Notes: a model not told the origin generated them from the letters alone. A DNA stretch of 64,000 nucleotides from Gari tellinella (GCA_922989275.2 OV277863.1:16830001-16894000); one strand, 5' to 3'. Counted from the stretch's first letter, positions 44,101 to 50,199 are shown. Numbers and translations are program-made.

Positions 44101-46903
44101 TGGGGTAAGCACATCGCAATGCATCGATGCATCGATGAATCGTTACACCAATACTTATTATCGATCGATTGCACACATAGTCACATACTACACAGCGGTT
44201 GTTTGAGAGGTGTGAAAATTAACACATGCTGGTCTTATTATGCCTCCAGGTTCGTCTTCACTATAACGCAGGCATTTTATGCAATTTTAATCATTTTGGG
44301 ACCTGAGATTTGATTCACTATAAGCAAAACTGCACTTTAACCAAATTCGCTATAAACATCAAATTTTGTATAGGCTATAGAGGATTTTCGCCGGGGAATC
44401 GATTTCGATTCACTATAACACGAAATTCACTGTATCAGAGTTCACTATATCAGAGTTTTACTGTATGTCAAAATGAAAAATCGTGTAGACCCTGATCAGA
44501 TGGCTCCTTAAGGAGCCCTCTGATTAAGGTCAACACTGTTTGCATAGGACAAGTGTACTTCTCACAGATACACTGTTTGCAAATGATGCATATATTCGTG
44601 ACTAGGGTTCAAAGAGTTAAAGCATACTGAAGGTAAAACAGAACCCTCCATTAGCAACCGTCTGTTTTCAATAGTGAAAACAAGCTGTAGTGAAAGCGTC
44701 AACTCTTTTCTTCCATAATGACAGATGAAAAACACATTTTTAGCTCGACTTTTTCAAAAAGTCGAGCTATTGTCGTCACCCTGTCGTCTGCGTCAGCGTC
44801 TGCGTCTGCATCGGTTAAGTTTTTTGCTTAAGGTTTTTGTAAGAGTCCATTTCTCAATAACTATCAAAGGTATCCATTTGAAACTTGGAATAGTTGTTCA
44901 GTATTAAAAGGGCAACTCATTACAACAAGACAGGTAATCCTGGGATTTGTCATTTCAGAGTTATTGCCCTTGTTTTATTTACTTAAAAATTATAAATTTA
45001 CATATCTCAATAACTATCAAAGGTATCCATTTGAAACTTTGAATAGTTGTTCAGTATCAAAAGGGCAACTCATTACAACAAGGCAGGTAACCCTGGGATT
45101 TGTCATTTCAGAGTTATTGCCCCTATTTTATTTACTTAACAATTATAAATTAACATATTTCAATAACTATCAAAGGTATCCATTTGAAACTTGGAATACT
45201 TGTTTAGTATCAAAAGGGCAACTCATTACAACAAGGCAGGTAACCCTGTGATTTGTCATTTCAGAATTATTGCCCTTGTTTTATTTACTTAAATATTATA
45301 AATTAACATATCTCAATAACTATCAGGGGTATCCATTTGAAACTTTGAATAGTTATTAAGTATCAAAAGAGCAACTCATTACAACAAGGCAGGTAACCCT
45401 AGGATTTGCCATTCCAGAGTTATTGCCCCTGTTTTATTTACTTAAAAATTATAAATTAACATATCTCAATAACTATCAACGGTATCCATTTGAAACTTGG
45501 AACACTTGTTTAGTATCAAAAGGGCAACTCATTACAACAAGGCAGGTAATCCAGGGATTTGTCATTTCAGAGTTATTGCCCATGTTTTATTTACTTAAAA
45601 ATTGTAAATTAACATATCTAAATAACTATGAAAGATATTAACTTGAAACTTTAAATACCTGTTAAGTATCAAAAGGACAACTCATTACAACAAGGTAGGT
45701 TACTCTGTGATTTGTGATTCCAGAGTAATTGCCCTTGATTTATTTACTTAAAACTTGTAAATTGAAATATCTTAATAACTGTCAAAGGTTTTAACTTGAA
45801 ACTTTAAATACTTGTGTTATAACAAAAGGGCAACTCATTCAAACAAGAAAGGTGACTGGGGATTTGCCATTCCAGAGTTATTGCCCTTGTTTTTATTTAC
45901 ATAAAACTTGTAAATTGAAATTTCTCAATAATTACCATAGATATTAACTTGAAACTTTTAATGCTTGTTCAGTTTCAAAAGGGCATCACCTTTCAACACA
46001 GCAGATAACCATGGGATTTGTCATTGCAGAGTTATTGCCCTTGTTTGACTAAGAATTTGTATATGAAATTATTCAGTGACCGTAGAAAGTTATTAATTTT
46101 AAACTTCCAATTAATATATTTGAATACTTGTTTGGTTTCAAAAGGGCAACGCATTACAACAAGGCAGGTAAAGCAGGCAAAGATATTGTCCTTCTTTTGA
46201 CTTATAGTTTACTTTAAGTGGAATGTAGACTGTCCAAGTATGTTTAAGTTGTTGTTGCTTACAAACTTCTATGATCAATAGGGCATTAAACACCCATACA
46301 CATTCTTTAAGTTTGAAAAATATAGCCGTCTCAAGTATATGAAAGTCGAGCGTCCAGCACCTGTTTGCGGTGCTCTCGTTGATTTAAACTAATATGTCTT
46401 AACTGTATACAGTTTGTATCCTGTCTGATCTTAGTATCCGACTACCGGTAGTTCTTAACTGTTTGCAAAAGTAGACTTTAGTTGCCTTTGGCGGTGAAAG
46501 GGTTAATTCTTTACTCCATAGATATGCATATTTACGTTTTTAATTCATTCCTCCACTGATGTAAATAGGCCCACTTTATATAGTCATGAATGTGCACCAT
46601 AAGAAATATTTTCTACATCATAGCATATGATGCTTAAAGCAGGCTGAAAGTAAAGCAGAATGTGCCTTAAGGCACATTCTGCTTTACTTTCAACCTGCTT
46701 TAAGTGGTCACTTGTATTCAAAACTAAAAACAAGTTAAGGAGGAAAGAGTTAAGCCTAAGAAGAAGCACATGAGAAGAGATGGTTTTTGAGGGATATTTT
46801 ATCAGTTTATTTTATTTGTTATTTTTGTTTTCAGGAGCAATTTGAGGTTGCCTTTGAGGATGTACAGGCAGTTGTTGACAGTTACAAGGATGCTGTTAGA
46901 TGA
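20017..46903 (+). CDS. Divergent tubulin, delta/zeta (ZED) class; 11 coding exons
   Basis: Centriole/basal-body tubulin. Exons: 20017-20111, 23372-23467, 29111-29163, 31864-31942, 32600-32800, 35679-35837, 36420-36515, 37588-37713, 38472-38605, 40673-40833, 46835-46903. Each is bounded by AG/GT and all phases agree, giving 1,269 bases or 422 residues. Visible motifs are GQCGNQIG (9-16), GTNWAMG (76-82, like GNNWA.G), GGTGSGLG (123-130; alpha and beta tubulins have GGGTGSG), and HYNSLLTL (163-170, like PYNS.L). The C-terminal SKAYLHWYWRHG matches the delta/epsilon pattern, and there is no acidic tail. Known family role: delta, epsilon and zeta tubulins build centriole triplets and basal feet. 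Length is near the usual 420-450. Delta versus zeta cannot be settled by eye. Uncertain points: exon 2 start (an AG 6 bases later keeps the frame), the weak GTCTGT donor of exon 7, and the end of exon 8. A short missed exon in intron 1 or 7 is possible. Confidence 0.88.
20464..20912 (+). pseudogene. Non-LTR reverse transcriptase C-terminal remnant
   Basis: The frame starting at 20517 reads VQRAGARFITKDY, then VTDMLQRLELPSLQERR and LTLLYKVVEG, the typical region after the RT domain of jockey-like LINEs. It stops at 20725 and continues in another frame with AKSDQYRFSFFARSIH to about 20912. Frameshifted and dead. Confidence 0.75.
21100..22445. other. Region with a recurrent CGTCAC / GTGACGG motif
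   Basis: Within tubulin intron 1, the motif ACCGTCAC or its complement, often next to TAGAGAC or GTCTCTA, recurs at roughly ten places (near 21108, 21470, 21626, 21655, 21673, 22016, 22238, 22408, 22430). The spacing is irregular. No coding sequence is visible. It may be a decayed transposon with multiple transposase-binding sites. Confidence 0.5.
23372..23467 (+). CDS. Tubulin exon 2 (residues 32-63)
   Basis: Acceptor TTTCTAG; encodes FTTNDGMLRCVAVDSEPKVL, where VDSEPKV corresponds to VD.EP.V of other tubulins. Donor TTCAG|GTATGA. Both flanking phases fit exons 1 and 3. Confidence 0.85.
23758..23888 (-). mobile_element. Family A element, one half
   Basis: TTAACCCTTTCCCCTATAG, TTCATCTGCCAAAGAAAAT, CTGTCATGAATATGTAA and CTAGCAGATATTA form the right half of a reverse A copy. 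The hairpin and the other end are missing. Confidence 0.75.
24355..25950 (+). mobile_element. Jockey-like LINE, 5' truncated, reverse transcriptase frameshifted
   Basis: Non-LTR retrotransposon in tubulin intron 2. The first frame runs 24355-25128 and carries RT blocks in order: WRTAVIAPVYKKG, NYRSISLTC, FQHGFRSKHSCETQL, DFSKAFDKVDH, SGVPQGSVLGP, and the catalytic LFADDT. A stop at 25126-25128 follows a shift; the second frame (25116-25771) continues with NAKYLGVTIS, VLPQLEYCSTVWHPW, RVQRAAARYV and a normal C-terminus. The endonuclease part is absent. After the stop about 180 bases of 3' UTR end near GTAGATGTAGATGAAAG. One frameshift separates two otherwise open halves, so the insertion is fairly young. 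Confidence 0.88.
26436..26562. repeat. Long near-perfect palindrome (about 60-bp arms)
   Basis: Left arm CAGTGTAAGATCGAAATTTA ... ATTTTCACGAGTGGC and right arm GCCACGAGTGAAAAT ... GATCTTACACTG are separated by GAA, with only a few mismatches or indels. It is non-coding and would extrude as a cruciform or fold as an RNA hairpin. No target duplication was identified. Confidence 0.85.
26563..27136. other. Intron sequence, nothing recognised
   Basis: AT-rich intron 2 sequence without open frames of note, repeats or RNA genes that I can support. Confidence 0.5.
27137..27327. mobile_element. Family F inverted-repeat element
   Basis: Ends CAGGGCTCCAGATAAGAGGG and CCCTTATCTGGAGCCCTG. Central arms TTGTCTC and GAGACAA lie inside CCCTATGGTGTTACCACTCA and its partner AGTGACACCACAGGG. 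Confidence 0.82.
27866..27990 (-). mobile_element. Family A element, hairpin and one end
   Basis: A perfect hairpin GCTGAAAGTAAAGCAGAATG / CATTCTGCTTTACTTTCAGC around CCCTAGGG, followed by the left-end blocks GTCACATATCTT and GAAACAGGCTATGGG. The distal half is absent. Confidence 0.78.
28198..28449 (-). mobile_element. Family A TTAA-hairpin element, diverged
   Basis: All blocks are present in reverse order, from TACGCATTCTCATTGCTCT through TTAGCAGATGATAGC and the hairpin to GAAACAGGCTATGGGTTAA. The left end is mutated. Confidence 0.75.
28500..28989 (+). mobile_element. Helentron/pearl-like element, 5' truncated
   Basis: Same family as 12496-13270. Two repeats of GCTAAAAATAGATTGTTTCA and the CAGAGCTTTGATATCAC block precede a terminal hairpin GGCCCACATGGGCC with TCTTGTT. 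The starting TTTTTAGCTCACC is missing. Confidence 0.65.
29111..29163 (+). CDS. Tubulin exon 3 (residues 64-81)
   Basis: Acceptor TTTATTTCCAG, donor ATGG|GTGAGA. Encodes DKSVITGKRGRGTNWAM, corresponding to the GNNWA region that contacts the nucleotide. Confidence 0.88.
29203..29461 (+). mobile_element. Family A TTAA-hairpin element, full length
   Basis: TTAA at 29203-29206 and 29458-29461; ends CCCTTTATCCCATAG and TATGGGGTAATGGG. It lies only 39 bases after the exon 3 splice donor. Confidence 0.86.
29778..30391 (+). mobile_element. Helentron/pearl-like element starting TTTTTAGCTCGAC
   Basis: Starts TTTTTAGCTCGACTATTCG, has a GC-rich GTCGTCGTCGGCGTCG stretch, then about three tandem units of about 165 bases (GGTTAAGGTTTTTTGTGCAA, AATAAGCTTATAT, ATTATAACTTCACCACA, GAGTTATGGCCCTTGATGG). 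It ends with a hairpin GCCATCTTGCGATGGC followed by TCTGGTT. It lies in tubulin intron 3. Confidence 0.65.
30400..30860 (+). repeat. Degenerate tandem repeat (about 150-bp unit)
   Basis: GTGACCTACTGACCTCAAAT recurs in altered form near 30505, 30625 and 30776, each followed by CAATCCCAAGCAT-like and GATAAGCAAC-like blocks. It looks like the core array of another bivalve repeat whose ends I cannot place. Confidence 0.55.
30868..31212 (+). mobile_element. tRNA-derived SINE
   Basis: The head GCGGTAGTAGTCCAGTGGT resembles a Pol III A box and AGTTGGATCCC a B box, at tRNA spacing. A conserved-looking body follows (AGCAAGATATGCACCGCTAA, GGTACCTGTGTGAAGGGTCG), then a short A-rich tail near 31212. This is the usual SINE structure in molluscs; the exact family is not determined. 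Confidence 0.6.
31327..31780 (+). mobile_element. Outer family A copy, split inside its hairpin
   Basis: The left part has CTCATAGCCAATTGCTAG, GAAGACAGGTGAC and ATGAAGAATGTGC. The right part from 31621 has GGTGCACTGCATTCGGC, CTACCATCTACTAGG and GGGATAATGGGTT. The break is at the TTAA in the turn of the hairpin. Confidence 0.78.
31408..31620 (+). mobile_element. Inner family A copy
   Basis: Starts TTAGCCCATTACCTCATAG and ends TATGGGGGCAAAAGGTTAA at 31620. It is inserted in the TTAA at the tip of the hairpin of the outer copy. Its own hairpin is reduced. Confidence 0.8.
31864..31942 (+). CDS. Tubulin exon 4 (residues 82-107)
   Basis: Acceptor TTATTGTAG, donor GAGAG|GTATGT. Encodes GYYGLTSRGDDTLLEDALEA and RAEVER, matching the helix after the glycine-rich loop. 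Confidence 0.88.
32276..32528 (-). mobile_element. Family A TTAA-hairpin element, diverged
   Basis: Ends ACCCATTACTCCATAGA and a decayed CAAGTTTGGGATTTAAA. The hairpin GTAAAGCAGAA / TTCTGCTTTAC has an enlarged loop. Confidence 0.72.
32600..32800 (+). CDS. Tubulin exon 5 (residues 108-174), phosphate-binding loop
   Basis: Acceptor TTTTTTCTATAG, donor GCAAAG|GTATAG. Encodes CDRFNGTIVLQSLSGGTGSG, the tubulin phosphate loop in the delta-like GGTGSGLG form, then HYNSLLTL. It is the strongest tubulin evidence in the window. Confidence 0.92.
32808..33060 (+). mobile_element. Family A element beginning 8 bases after a splice donor
   Basis: Full copy with TTAA at 32808-32811 and 33057-33060. The hairpin is perfect over AGCAGAATGCACC / GGCGCATTCTGCT except one base. 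It starts just beyond the GTATAGC donor of tubulin exon 5. Confidence 0.87.
33140..33560 (+). repeat. Degenerate tandem repeat (about 150-bp unit)
   Basis: Three diverged units each contain GAAATCGTTTC-GATCAA, CATATTTGGTACAGTG, GTAGATGACCC-TATTT and TTTTCAGGTCA-TAGGTCAAAG. This is a typical molluscan minisatellite-like core in intron 5. Confidence 0.6.
33591..34902. mobile_element. Mariner-like TIR element, about 1.3 kb
   Basis: Ends CGAGGGGCGTTCATTTAATT and the complement AATTGAACGTCCCTCG are flanked by TA on both sides; further in, ATGTCACT pairs with AGTGACA. Length and ends fit a mariner element, but I do not find an intact transposase. A small minus-strand frame (34311-34514) reads MADGQVKAAAAGDILKQHAR and may be a captured fragment or chance. 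Confidence 0.7.
34950..35665 (+). mobile_element. LINE 3' end (last ORF2 codons plus 3' UTR)
   Basis: Reads IRDASLIATFKKPLKTHFF, matching the common C-terminal pattern FK..LKTHLF of CR1/L2-type LINE ORF2. About 650 bases of UTR follow, ending with GCGCAATATAAACCTGGTA and an (ATAATAA)-type tail. The tail ends about 14 bases before the acceptor of tubulin exon 6. A second copy of the UTR end is at 52735. Confidence 0.72.
35679..35837 (+). CDS. Tubulin exon 6 (residues 175-227)
   Basis: Acceptor TATCGCAG, donor AAAAT|GTAAGA. Encodes NTDSVVLTHNDEVLHRV and VSFMDLNNAIANQLSGIFLP, matching DA..L..ND.. and I..VLA..L..VFQPT of delta-type tubulin. Confidence 0.9.
36420..36515 (+). CDS. Tubulin exon 7 (residues 228-259)
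   Basis: Acceptor TTATTATTACAG. Encodes PISLGMEPWEMTRTICPMPS and LKFVHTAQCTK, aligned with the ..L..L..VPHPEFKML region. The chosen donor AAGAG|GTCTGT is weak; the frame stays open to 36597, so the boundary is tentative. Confidence 0.78.
37296..37548 (-). mobile_element. Family A TTAA-hairpin element, full length
   Basis: TTAA at 37296-37299 and 37545-37548, ends CCCATTACTCCATAAATAC and CTATGGGGTAATGGG. It ends 39 bases before the acceptor of tubulin exon 8. Confidence 0.86.
37588..37713 (+). CDS. Tubulin exon 8 (residues 260-301)
   Basis: Acceptor AATTTCATTTCAG. Encodes QTWEGIFSQLSVTLRK, aligned with FTWAGLLKHLRQML of delta tubulin, and WACLN before the junction. The donor is either AATGT|GTAGCC (used here, frame fits exon 9) or AAT|GTGTAG. 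Confidence 0.75.
37785..38245 (-). mobile_element. Fragments of two or three family A copies
   Basis: An A end ACCCATTACTTTATAAATAC lies at 37785. Hairpin and left-end pieces with GGTCACTTGTCAACAGGC and GGGGTAAAGGTTTAAA lie at 38105-38165, and a second such piece runs to 38245. The middle is unrelated AT-rich sequence. Confidence 0.6.
38472..38605 (+). CDS. Tubulin exon 9 (residues 302-346)
   Basis: Acceptor CCTACTTCTCAAG, donor TCAG|GTAAGA. Encodes LGTLCVARGDST, aligned with the ..LVILRGKD strand of tubulins, and NCVSWNPFPVDFW, aligned with ..V.W.P..F. Confidence 0.87.
38624..38745 (+). mobile_element. Family A element, left part and hairpin
   Basis: CTCCATAGCATGTTTTCAAT, a shortened hairpin TAAGCAGGCTGAAAGTATGG / CTTTACTTTCAGCCTGC and CTATCTGCTAGGAT are seen; the right end is missing. 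Confidence 0.65.
39370..39432. repeat. Family B-like end fragment
   Basis: GGGTGTTGTCGTAGAGAGGG and TGCACTGTA resemble the right terminal repeat of family B, with a short inverted partner CCCTATGACAACTCCC. Confidence 0.4.
39820..40455 (+). pseudogene. Tc1-like transposase, decayed
   Basis: The upstream frames read NHLTVQNSTISRLHDRLRTI, then after a stop GLPRVTSRRDD and THLRHRFQIPEE, matching the DNA-binding HTH and linker of Tc1 transposases. The open part 40126-40455 ends ENLWNVLDRRVLRRHP, ELRRALQDEWENIP and a C-terminal AHEGQIRY, a classic Tc1 C-terminus. Most of the DDE core is deleted, and several stops interrupt it. Located in tubulin intron 9. Confidence 0.85.
40673..40833 (+). CDS. 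Tubulin exon 10 (residues 347-400)
   Basis: Acceptor TATTATCTACAG, donor CAAG|GTAAAT. Encodes SRNSATLTTAANSSSVVDYL and MFDSKAYLHWYWRHGM, aligned with the C-terminal helices of delta and epsilon tubulins (SKAY.H.Y...G). Confidence 0.9.
40860..40950 (+). mobile_element. Family C fragment
   Basis: CCTCCCTGAAACCTCAAATG, AACAATTCTAG and TTAGGGCTGATTTTTACAAT match the first 90 bases of family C. Confidence 0.55.
41396..42729 (+). mobile_element. Helentron/pearl-like element starting TTTTTATACGCCCGTC
   Basis: Begins TTTTTATACGCCCGTCATCG with the short inverted pair CCGTCATCGACGG. It contains two and a part copies of a unit of about 500 bases (GTTAACTTTTCTT-TTAGCGC at 41461 and 41959). Its end repeats CATGACGGGCGTATTTTGCC, then has a hairpin CCGCACTGCGG and GTGCTCTTGTT. 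A cluster of ACTATCGCAATACTATCG palindromes lies at 42510-42615. Confidence 0.65.
43030..44165. repeat. CGATA/ATCGCG-rich repeat region
   Basis: Starts near TTAGGGCTGTGCATTGGC and ends near GAATCGTTACACCAATAC. Both flanks are crowded with short palindromic CGATAC, ATCGCGAT and GCATCGATGC motifs, reminiscent of hAT-type ends, with unrelated sequence between. Boundaries are uncertain. Confidence 0.4.
44480..44618 (+). mobile_element. Family C element, right half
   Basis: The hairpin GTGTAGACCCTGATCAG / CTGATTAAGGTCAACACTG, then ACTGTTTGCAAATGATG and GACTAGGGTTCAAAGAGTTA. The left half is missing. Confidence 0.65.
44737..46380 (+). mobile_element. Helentron/pearl-like element with nine 153-bp tandem units
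   Basis: Starts TTTTTAGCTCGACTTTTTC, including the palindrome AGCTCGAC...GTCGAGCT. It then has about nine units of about 153 bases with AAAAGGGCAACTCATTACAA at 44911, 45064, 45218, 45370, 45523, 45676, 45829, 45982 and 46145, diverging toward the end. It finishes with GAAAGTCGAGCGTCCAGCAC and GCGGTGCTCTCGTT. Open frames inside are products of the array (153 is a multiple of 3). It lies in tubulin intron 10. Confidence 0.75.
46400..46502. repeat. Family D-like end fragment
   Basis: GTTTGTATCCTGTCTGATC, TAACTGTTTGCAAAAGTAG and GGCGGTGAAAGGGTTAA match the right part of the 57093 element. Confidence 0.45.
46503..46753 (-). mobile_element. Family A TTAA-hairpin element, full length
   Basis: TTAA at 46503-46506 and 46750-46753. 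The perfect hairpin GCTGAAAGTAAAGCAGAATG with its complement surrounds GTGCCTTAAGGCAC. It ends about 80 bases before the last tubulin exon. Confidence 0.86.
46835..46903 (+). CDS. Tubulin exon 11 (residues 401-422) and stop
   Basis: Acceptor TTTTTGTTTTCAG. Encodes EQFEVAFEDVQAVVDSYKDA then VR and TGA. This matches E.F...F..L..VV.SY at the delta-tubulin C-terminus; there is no long acidic tail. Confidence 0.88.
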   Translation, partial: EQFEVAFEDVQAVVDSYKDAVR

Positions 46904-47545
46904 TGGCATTGTATTTCACGCTGTCCTAGACACAAACAACACAGCATGAAGACAACGCTTCAGAGGTGCAGGAGTAGAATCATTCGGTAGTTATTAAGGG
47001 GCCAACTGGGCCCCTATGCTACTTGCCTTGTGATGGACGAGTGATAAGTTAGACCTTGGGATTCCTTGTTCAGATGGGACAAAAGGATCTTGTCCTGATA
47101 GGACTGGATTGTTAACCCTGACTGTGCAGGAAACAAGTTATACATGTTATGTACATCATTTGCAATCAGCGCAGACCAAGATCAGAGGTCCCCTCCTGAT
47201 AAGGGTGTGCACTGTTTGCAACAAGCAGGAACAGACAAAGATTCAAGGGTGCAGGATTTTCCAAATGGGGAAAGGCATACAAACTGAATTTACTGGTGGT
47301 CAGTGAAAAGATCTCTCCCAAGAGTTTTTTTGGTGAAAGACGCAAACAAAAAGAAAGACAAAGCTCTACAGGACCGAGAGAGATAAGGAGAGAATCAGGA
47401 ACCCAATCAGAAATCATATCAAGGACAAAGACAAGATTAAAGCCACCAATCAAAGAAAGAAGCCTTGGTGAAAGTGTTGAACATATTTTTGGGGGAAAAC
47501 CCCTAAAAAAAAACCCCAAATGTGAACAGTTTTCGTAAAAATAAA
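46904..47545 (+). other. Probable tubulin 3' UTR
   Basis: Non-repetitive sequence after the stop, ending at an AATAAA near 47541. The internal frame at 47296-47538 has no recognisable family. A degenerate family C hairpin lies at 47165-47220. Confidence 0.5.
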
Positions 47546-47853
47546 AATATGTAAAATAATTAATCAAAATTAGTCATCAATATTTTGGACCCAACATGAA
47601 TCAATATTTTGGACCCAACATGACTCATTCAAACTTGATGTGGATTTTAATGAGACAAACATTTTTACAAAGTTTCATTAGATCCAATGAAATTTGTAGC
47701 TTCTAGGGTGTTAACAAGGGTTTTCTATGATTTGACCTTGTGACCTAGTTTTGGATCCAACATGACACATTCACCCATAATGAAACTTGACCTAGATTTC
47801 ATTGAGGCAAATATTTTGACCAAGTTTCATTTAGATCTAATGCCTCTAAAGTG

Positions 47854-47946
47854 TTAATAACATCCTGTAGTCTGTTTCTAAGTTTGAAGACTAGTGACCA
47901 CTTAAAGCAGGTTAAAAGGCACATTCTGCTCTACTTTTAACCTGCT

Positions 47947-47978
<32 letters not shown>

Positions 47979-48334
47979 TAGAAGTGCCTTTTAGTGTATT
48001 CAGTTTACTTTACTGAAGAAAATAGTTTCAATTTATACAGTCATGAATATGTATCATAAGAAATATTTTCTTTATTCTAGCAGATGGTAGCTTAAAGCAG
48101 GTTGAAAGTAAAGCAGAATGCATATTAAGTTGCATTCTGCTGAACTTTCAACCTGCTTTAAGTGGTCACATGTGTTAAAAACTAGAAAAAGGCTATGGGG
48201 TAATGGGTTAAGCTATCAGCTGCTATGTTATAGAATTTTTTTCTCATGATGCATATTAATGATTGTTTAAAGTGGAACTACTTTCTTCAGTGGAGGAATA
48301 AATAAAAGGTATTTTTATTGAGGGAATGGTTTAA
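47854..48334 (+). mobile_element. Outer family A copy split by an inverted A copy
   Basis: The left part (CATCCTGTAGTCTGTTTC, GTGACCACTTAAAGCAGG, TTTTAACCTGC) and right part (GCTATCAGCTGCTATG, CTTCAGTGGAGGAATAAA) join across 47947-48211. The break is again at CTGC|TTAA|GC. Confidence 0.8.
47947..48211 (-). mobile_element. Inner family A copy with poly-C end
   Basis: TTAA at 47947-47950 and 48208-48211. The usual CCCATTACCCC end has become a run of 28 C (47951-47978), followed by TAGAAGTGCCTTTTAGTG. The rest is typical. Confidence 0.82.
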
Positions 48335-48823
48335 AGTTAGAAAAATCTTGAGATAAGCCTGACAGAGAATAAGATTGATTTGGAAACAATAATGCCATAA
48401 CTCTTCCACAATCATATTGTGTAGGAAAAATAAAAAATAAGCTCATGGTTTAATATTTGTTTTACACTTTAATTTTATTAATAGCACATCATTACATCGA
48501 AGAAGAATTATTAGAGAATTTAGTAGATGAAGAGTGTTGAGATGATATTTGACAATCATTTTGTTAGTTCAGTCATAGTGTGACACAATGTTATCCTTGC
48601 TTTCATATCACATATATTGATGACTTAGTGTAGATCCGCATATGATTCAGAGTAACCCTGTATTTCATACAGTTCCATTTACTGTTTGATTGCTCAATGC
48701 TGTACTGTCACAGTAGCAGAGAAGTTAACTGACTGTAATTTTGTGAAAATTTTAAGCAGATCAAATTCCTGTCACATGCACATCTATGGTGTATGTGCTA
48801 ACACTCTGACAAGTTATAAGATT

Positions 48824-49014
48824 CAGAGCACCAGATTAGGGTAGTTTTTCAAAAACTAAATCTTTATTTCAGAATTAAACCCTATGGTGTCACTACTCAT
48901 TAGAATCGTCTCGAAGAGACGATTCTAATGAGTAGTAACAACATAGGATTTGGTGCTGAATAAGTGAGAAAACGTTTGATTTGTTGAAATAACTACCTCT
49001 TATCTGGAGCCCTG
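48824..49014. mobile_element. Family F inverted-repeat element
   Basis: Ends CAGAGCACCAGATTAGGG and CTCTTATCTGGAGCCCTG. The hairpin CTACTCATTAGAATCGTCTC with its exact complement makes the most perfect F core here. Confidence 0.82.
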
Positions 49015-49029
49015 AGATTGTAGCTTGAA

Positions 49030-49147
49030 AACTGTAGGAGTTAGCCGGACAAAGTATGTACTGTATATGGGACAGACAAACAAACCGATGGACGGACAGG
49101 GGTAAAACAGTAGGCCCCCGACTGATCGTCGAGGGGGCATAAATAGT
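49030..49147 (+). repeat. 3' end of a pearl-like repeat
   Basis: GGACGGACAGGGGTAAAACA and the hairpin GCCCCCGACTGATCGTCGAGGGGGC, then ATAAAT. The layout matches the end of the array at 53590-55392. Confidence 0.5.
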
Positions 49148-49344
49148 GTTGGCACTGATCGGACAGCTCCTGAAGCAGCTGTCTGATTCAAGTCTACTCT
49201 ATTTTCAAGGAGCATCAATATATGCTACTAGCAGGAGAAGAGATACCAGAAATGCTGGCAACCAATGATATCATCCATTACTGCTGTAGGTAGTGAAAAT
49301 TCAGAGATGATCATCTTTCAGATAAAAAACTTTGGTACTATATT

Positions 49345-49809
49345 TTAACCCATTACCCCATAAATATGCCTTTAATTTATCCATTCACTGAAGAAATTAG
49401 TTCCATTTTATAGTTGTGAATATGTACCATGAATGGTTTTGTTTGTAAAGTTTGTTAACGTCCGTTTCTGCCATCTATGAGCTAATTGGACGCCCCAGAG
49501 AAAGGGGAGCTGATACAGAGAACCCGGGCGTGGTGCTATACTCTTATTATCAAAAGAGTTATCTGGTTCTTTTAGATACCCAGTGTAAAGCACTGATACA
49601 ACGGACCTCGGTTTATAAAGTCTCATCCAAAGGACTTGGTCCGGGGGATGTACCTTGAATGATATTTTCTTTATTTTAGCAGATGGTAGCTTAAAGCAGT
49701 CTGAAAGTAAAGCAGAATGTGCCTTAAGGCACATTCTGCTTTACTTTCAGCCTTCCTTAAGTACCCACCTGTCTTCTAAACTAGAACAGGCTCTGGGGTA
49801 ATGGGTTAA
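49345..49809 (-). mobile_element. Family A copy interrupted by a 226-bp insertion
   Basis: TTAA at 49345-49348 and 49806-49809. The copy breaks at GTACCATGAATG and resumes at ATATTTTCTTTATTTTAGC; the rest, including a perfect hairpin, is normal. Confidence 0.82.
49436..49661. mobile_element. Retroposon-like 226-bp insertion in a family A copy
   Basis: Flanked by imperfect direct repeats ATGTACCATGAATG (left) and ATGTACCTTGAATG (right), as a target duplication would leave. It starts T-rich (GTTTTGTTTGTAAAG) and contains GAACCCGGGCG and ACGGACCTCGG. It may be a SINE in reverse orientation; the family is not identified. Confidence 0.6.
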
Positions 49810-50199
49810 ATAACTTCTTTCGTCTACAGCATGAGAGTATTTCTTGCTATTTGGTATAAGTCATGATGAACACAATGATATAGGTATGATAAATTTTATA
49901 AGATTTTATACTCTTCCCTATTACACTTACACTCTTGAAAAAAAGACAGTACATCAACAAACTTAAATGAAACTAACATTAAACATAGCCTTCACTAGAA
50001 CAGTAAGTAAAATATTCCAGTAAAACCAGAGTACAGACACCATTCAATGAAGAAACATATCTTTTAATGAATACAGTAGTCCTCTATATAGGAGCTTCCT
50101 GCATTACTTTTAACCTGTACTAAGCTACCATCTTTACATAGTTTTGCCAATTCACATTTTTAGAGTGGCATCTTAATATATAGCTTTTACTATACATGT

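Noticed and set aside
44964..45641. Open frames of 70-95 residues with repeated YLLKNYKLTYLNNYQRYPFE
   Set aside because: They are the translated 153-bp tandem repeat; the unit length is a multiple of 3, so frames stay open without coding selection.
47166..47567. A 133-residue minus-strand frame
   Set aside because: It lies over the tubulin 3' UTR, has no recognisable family and no splice or start context.
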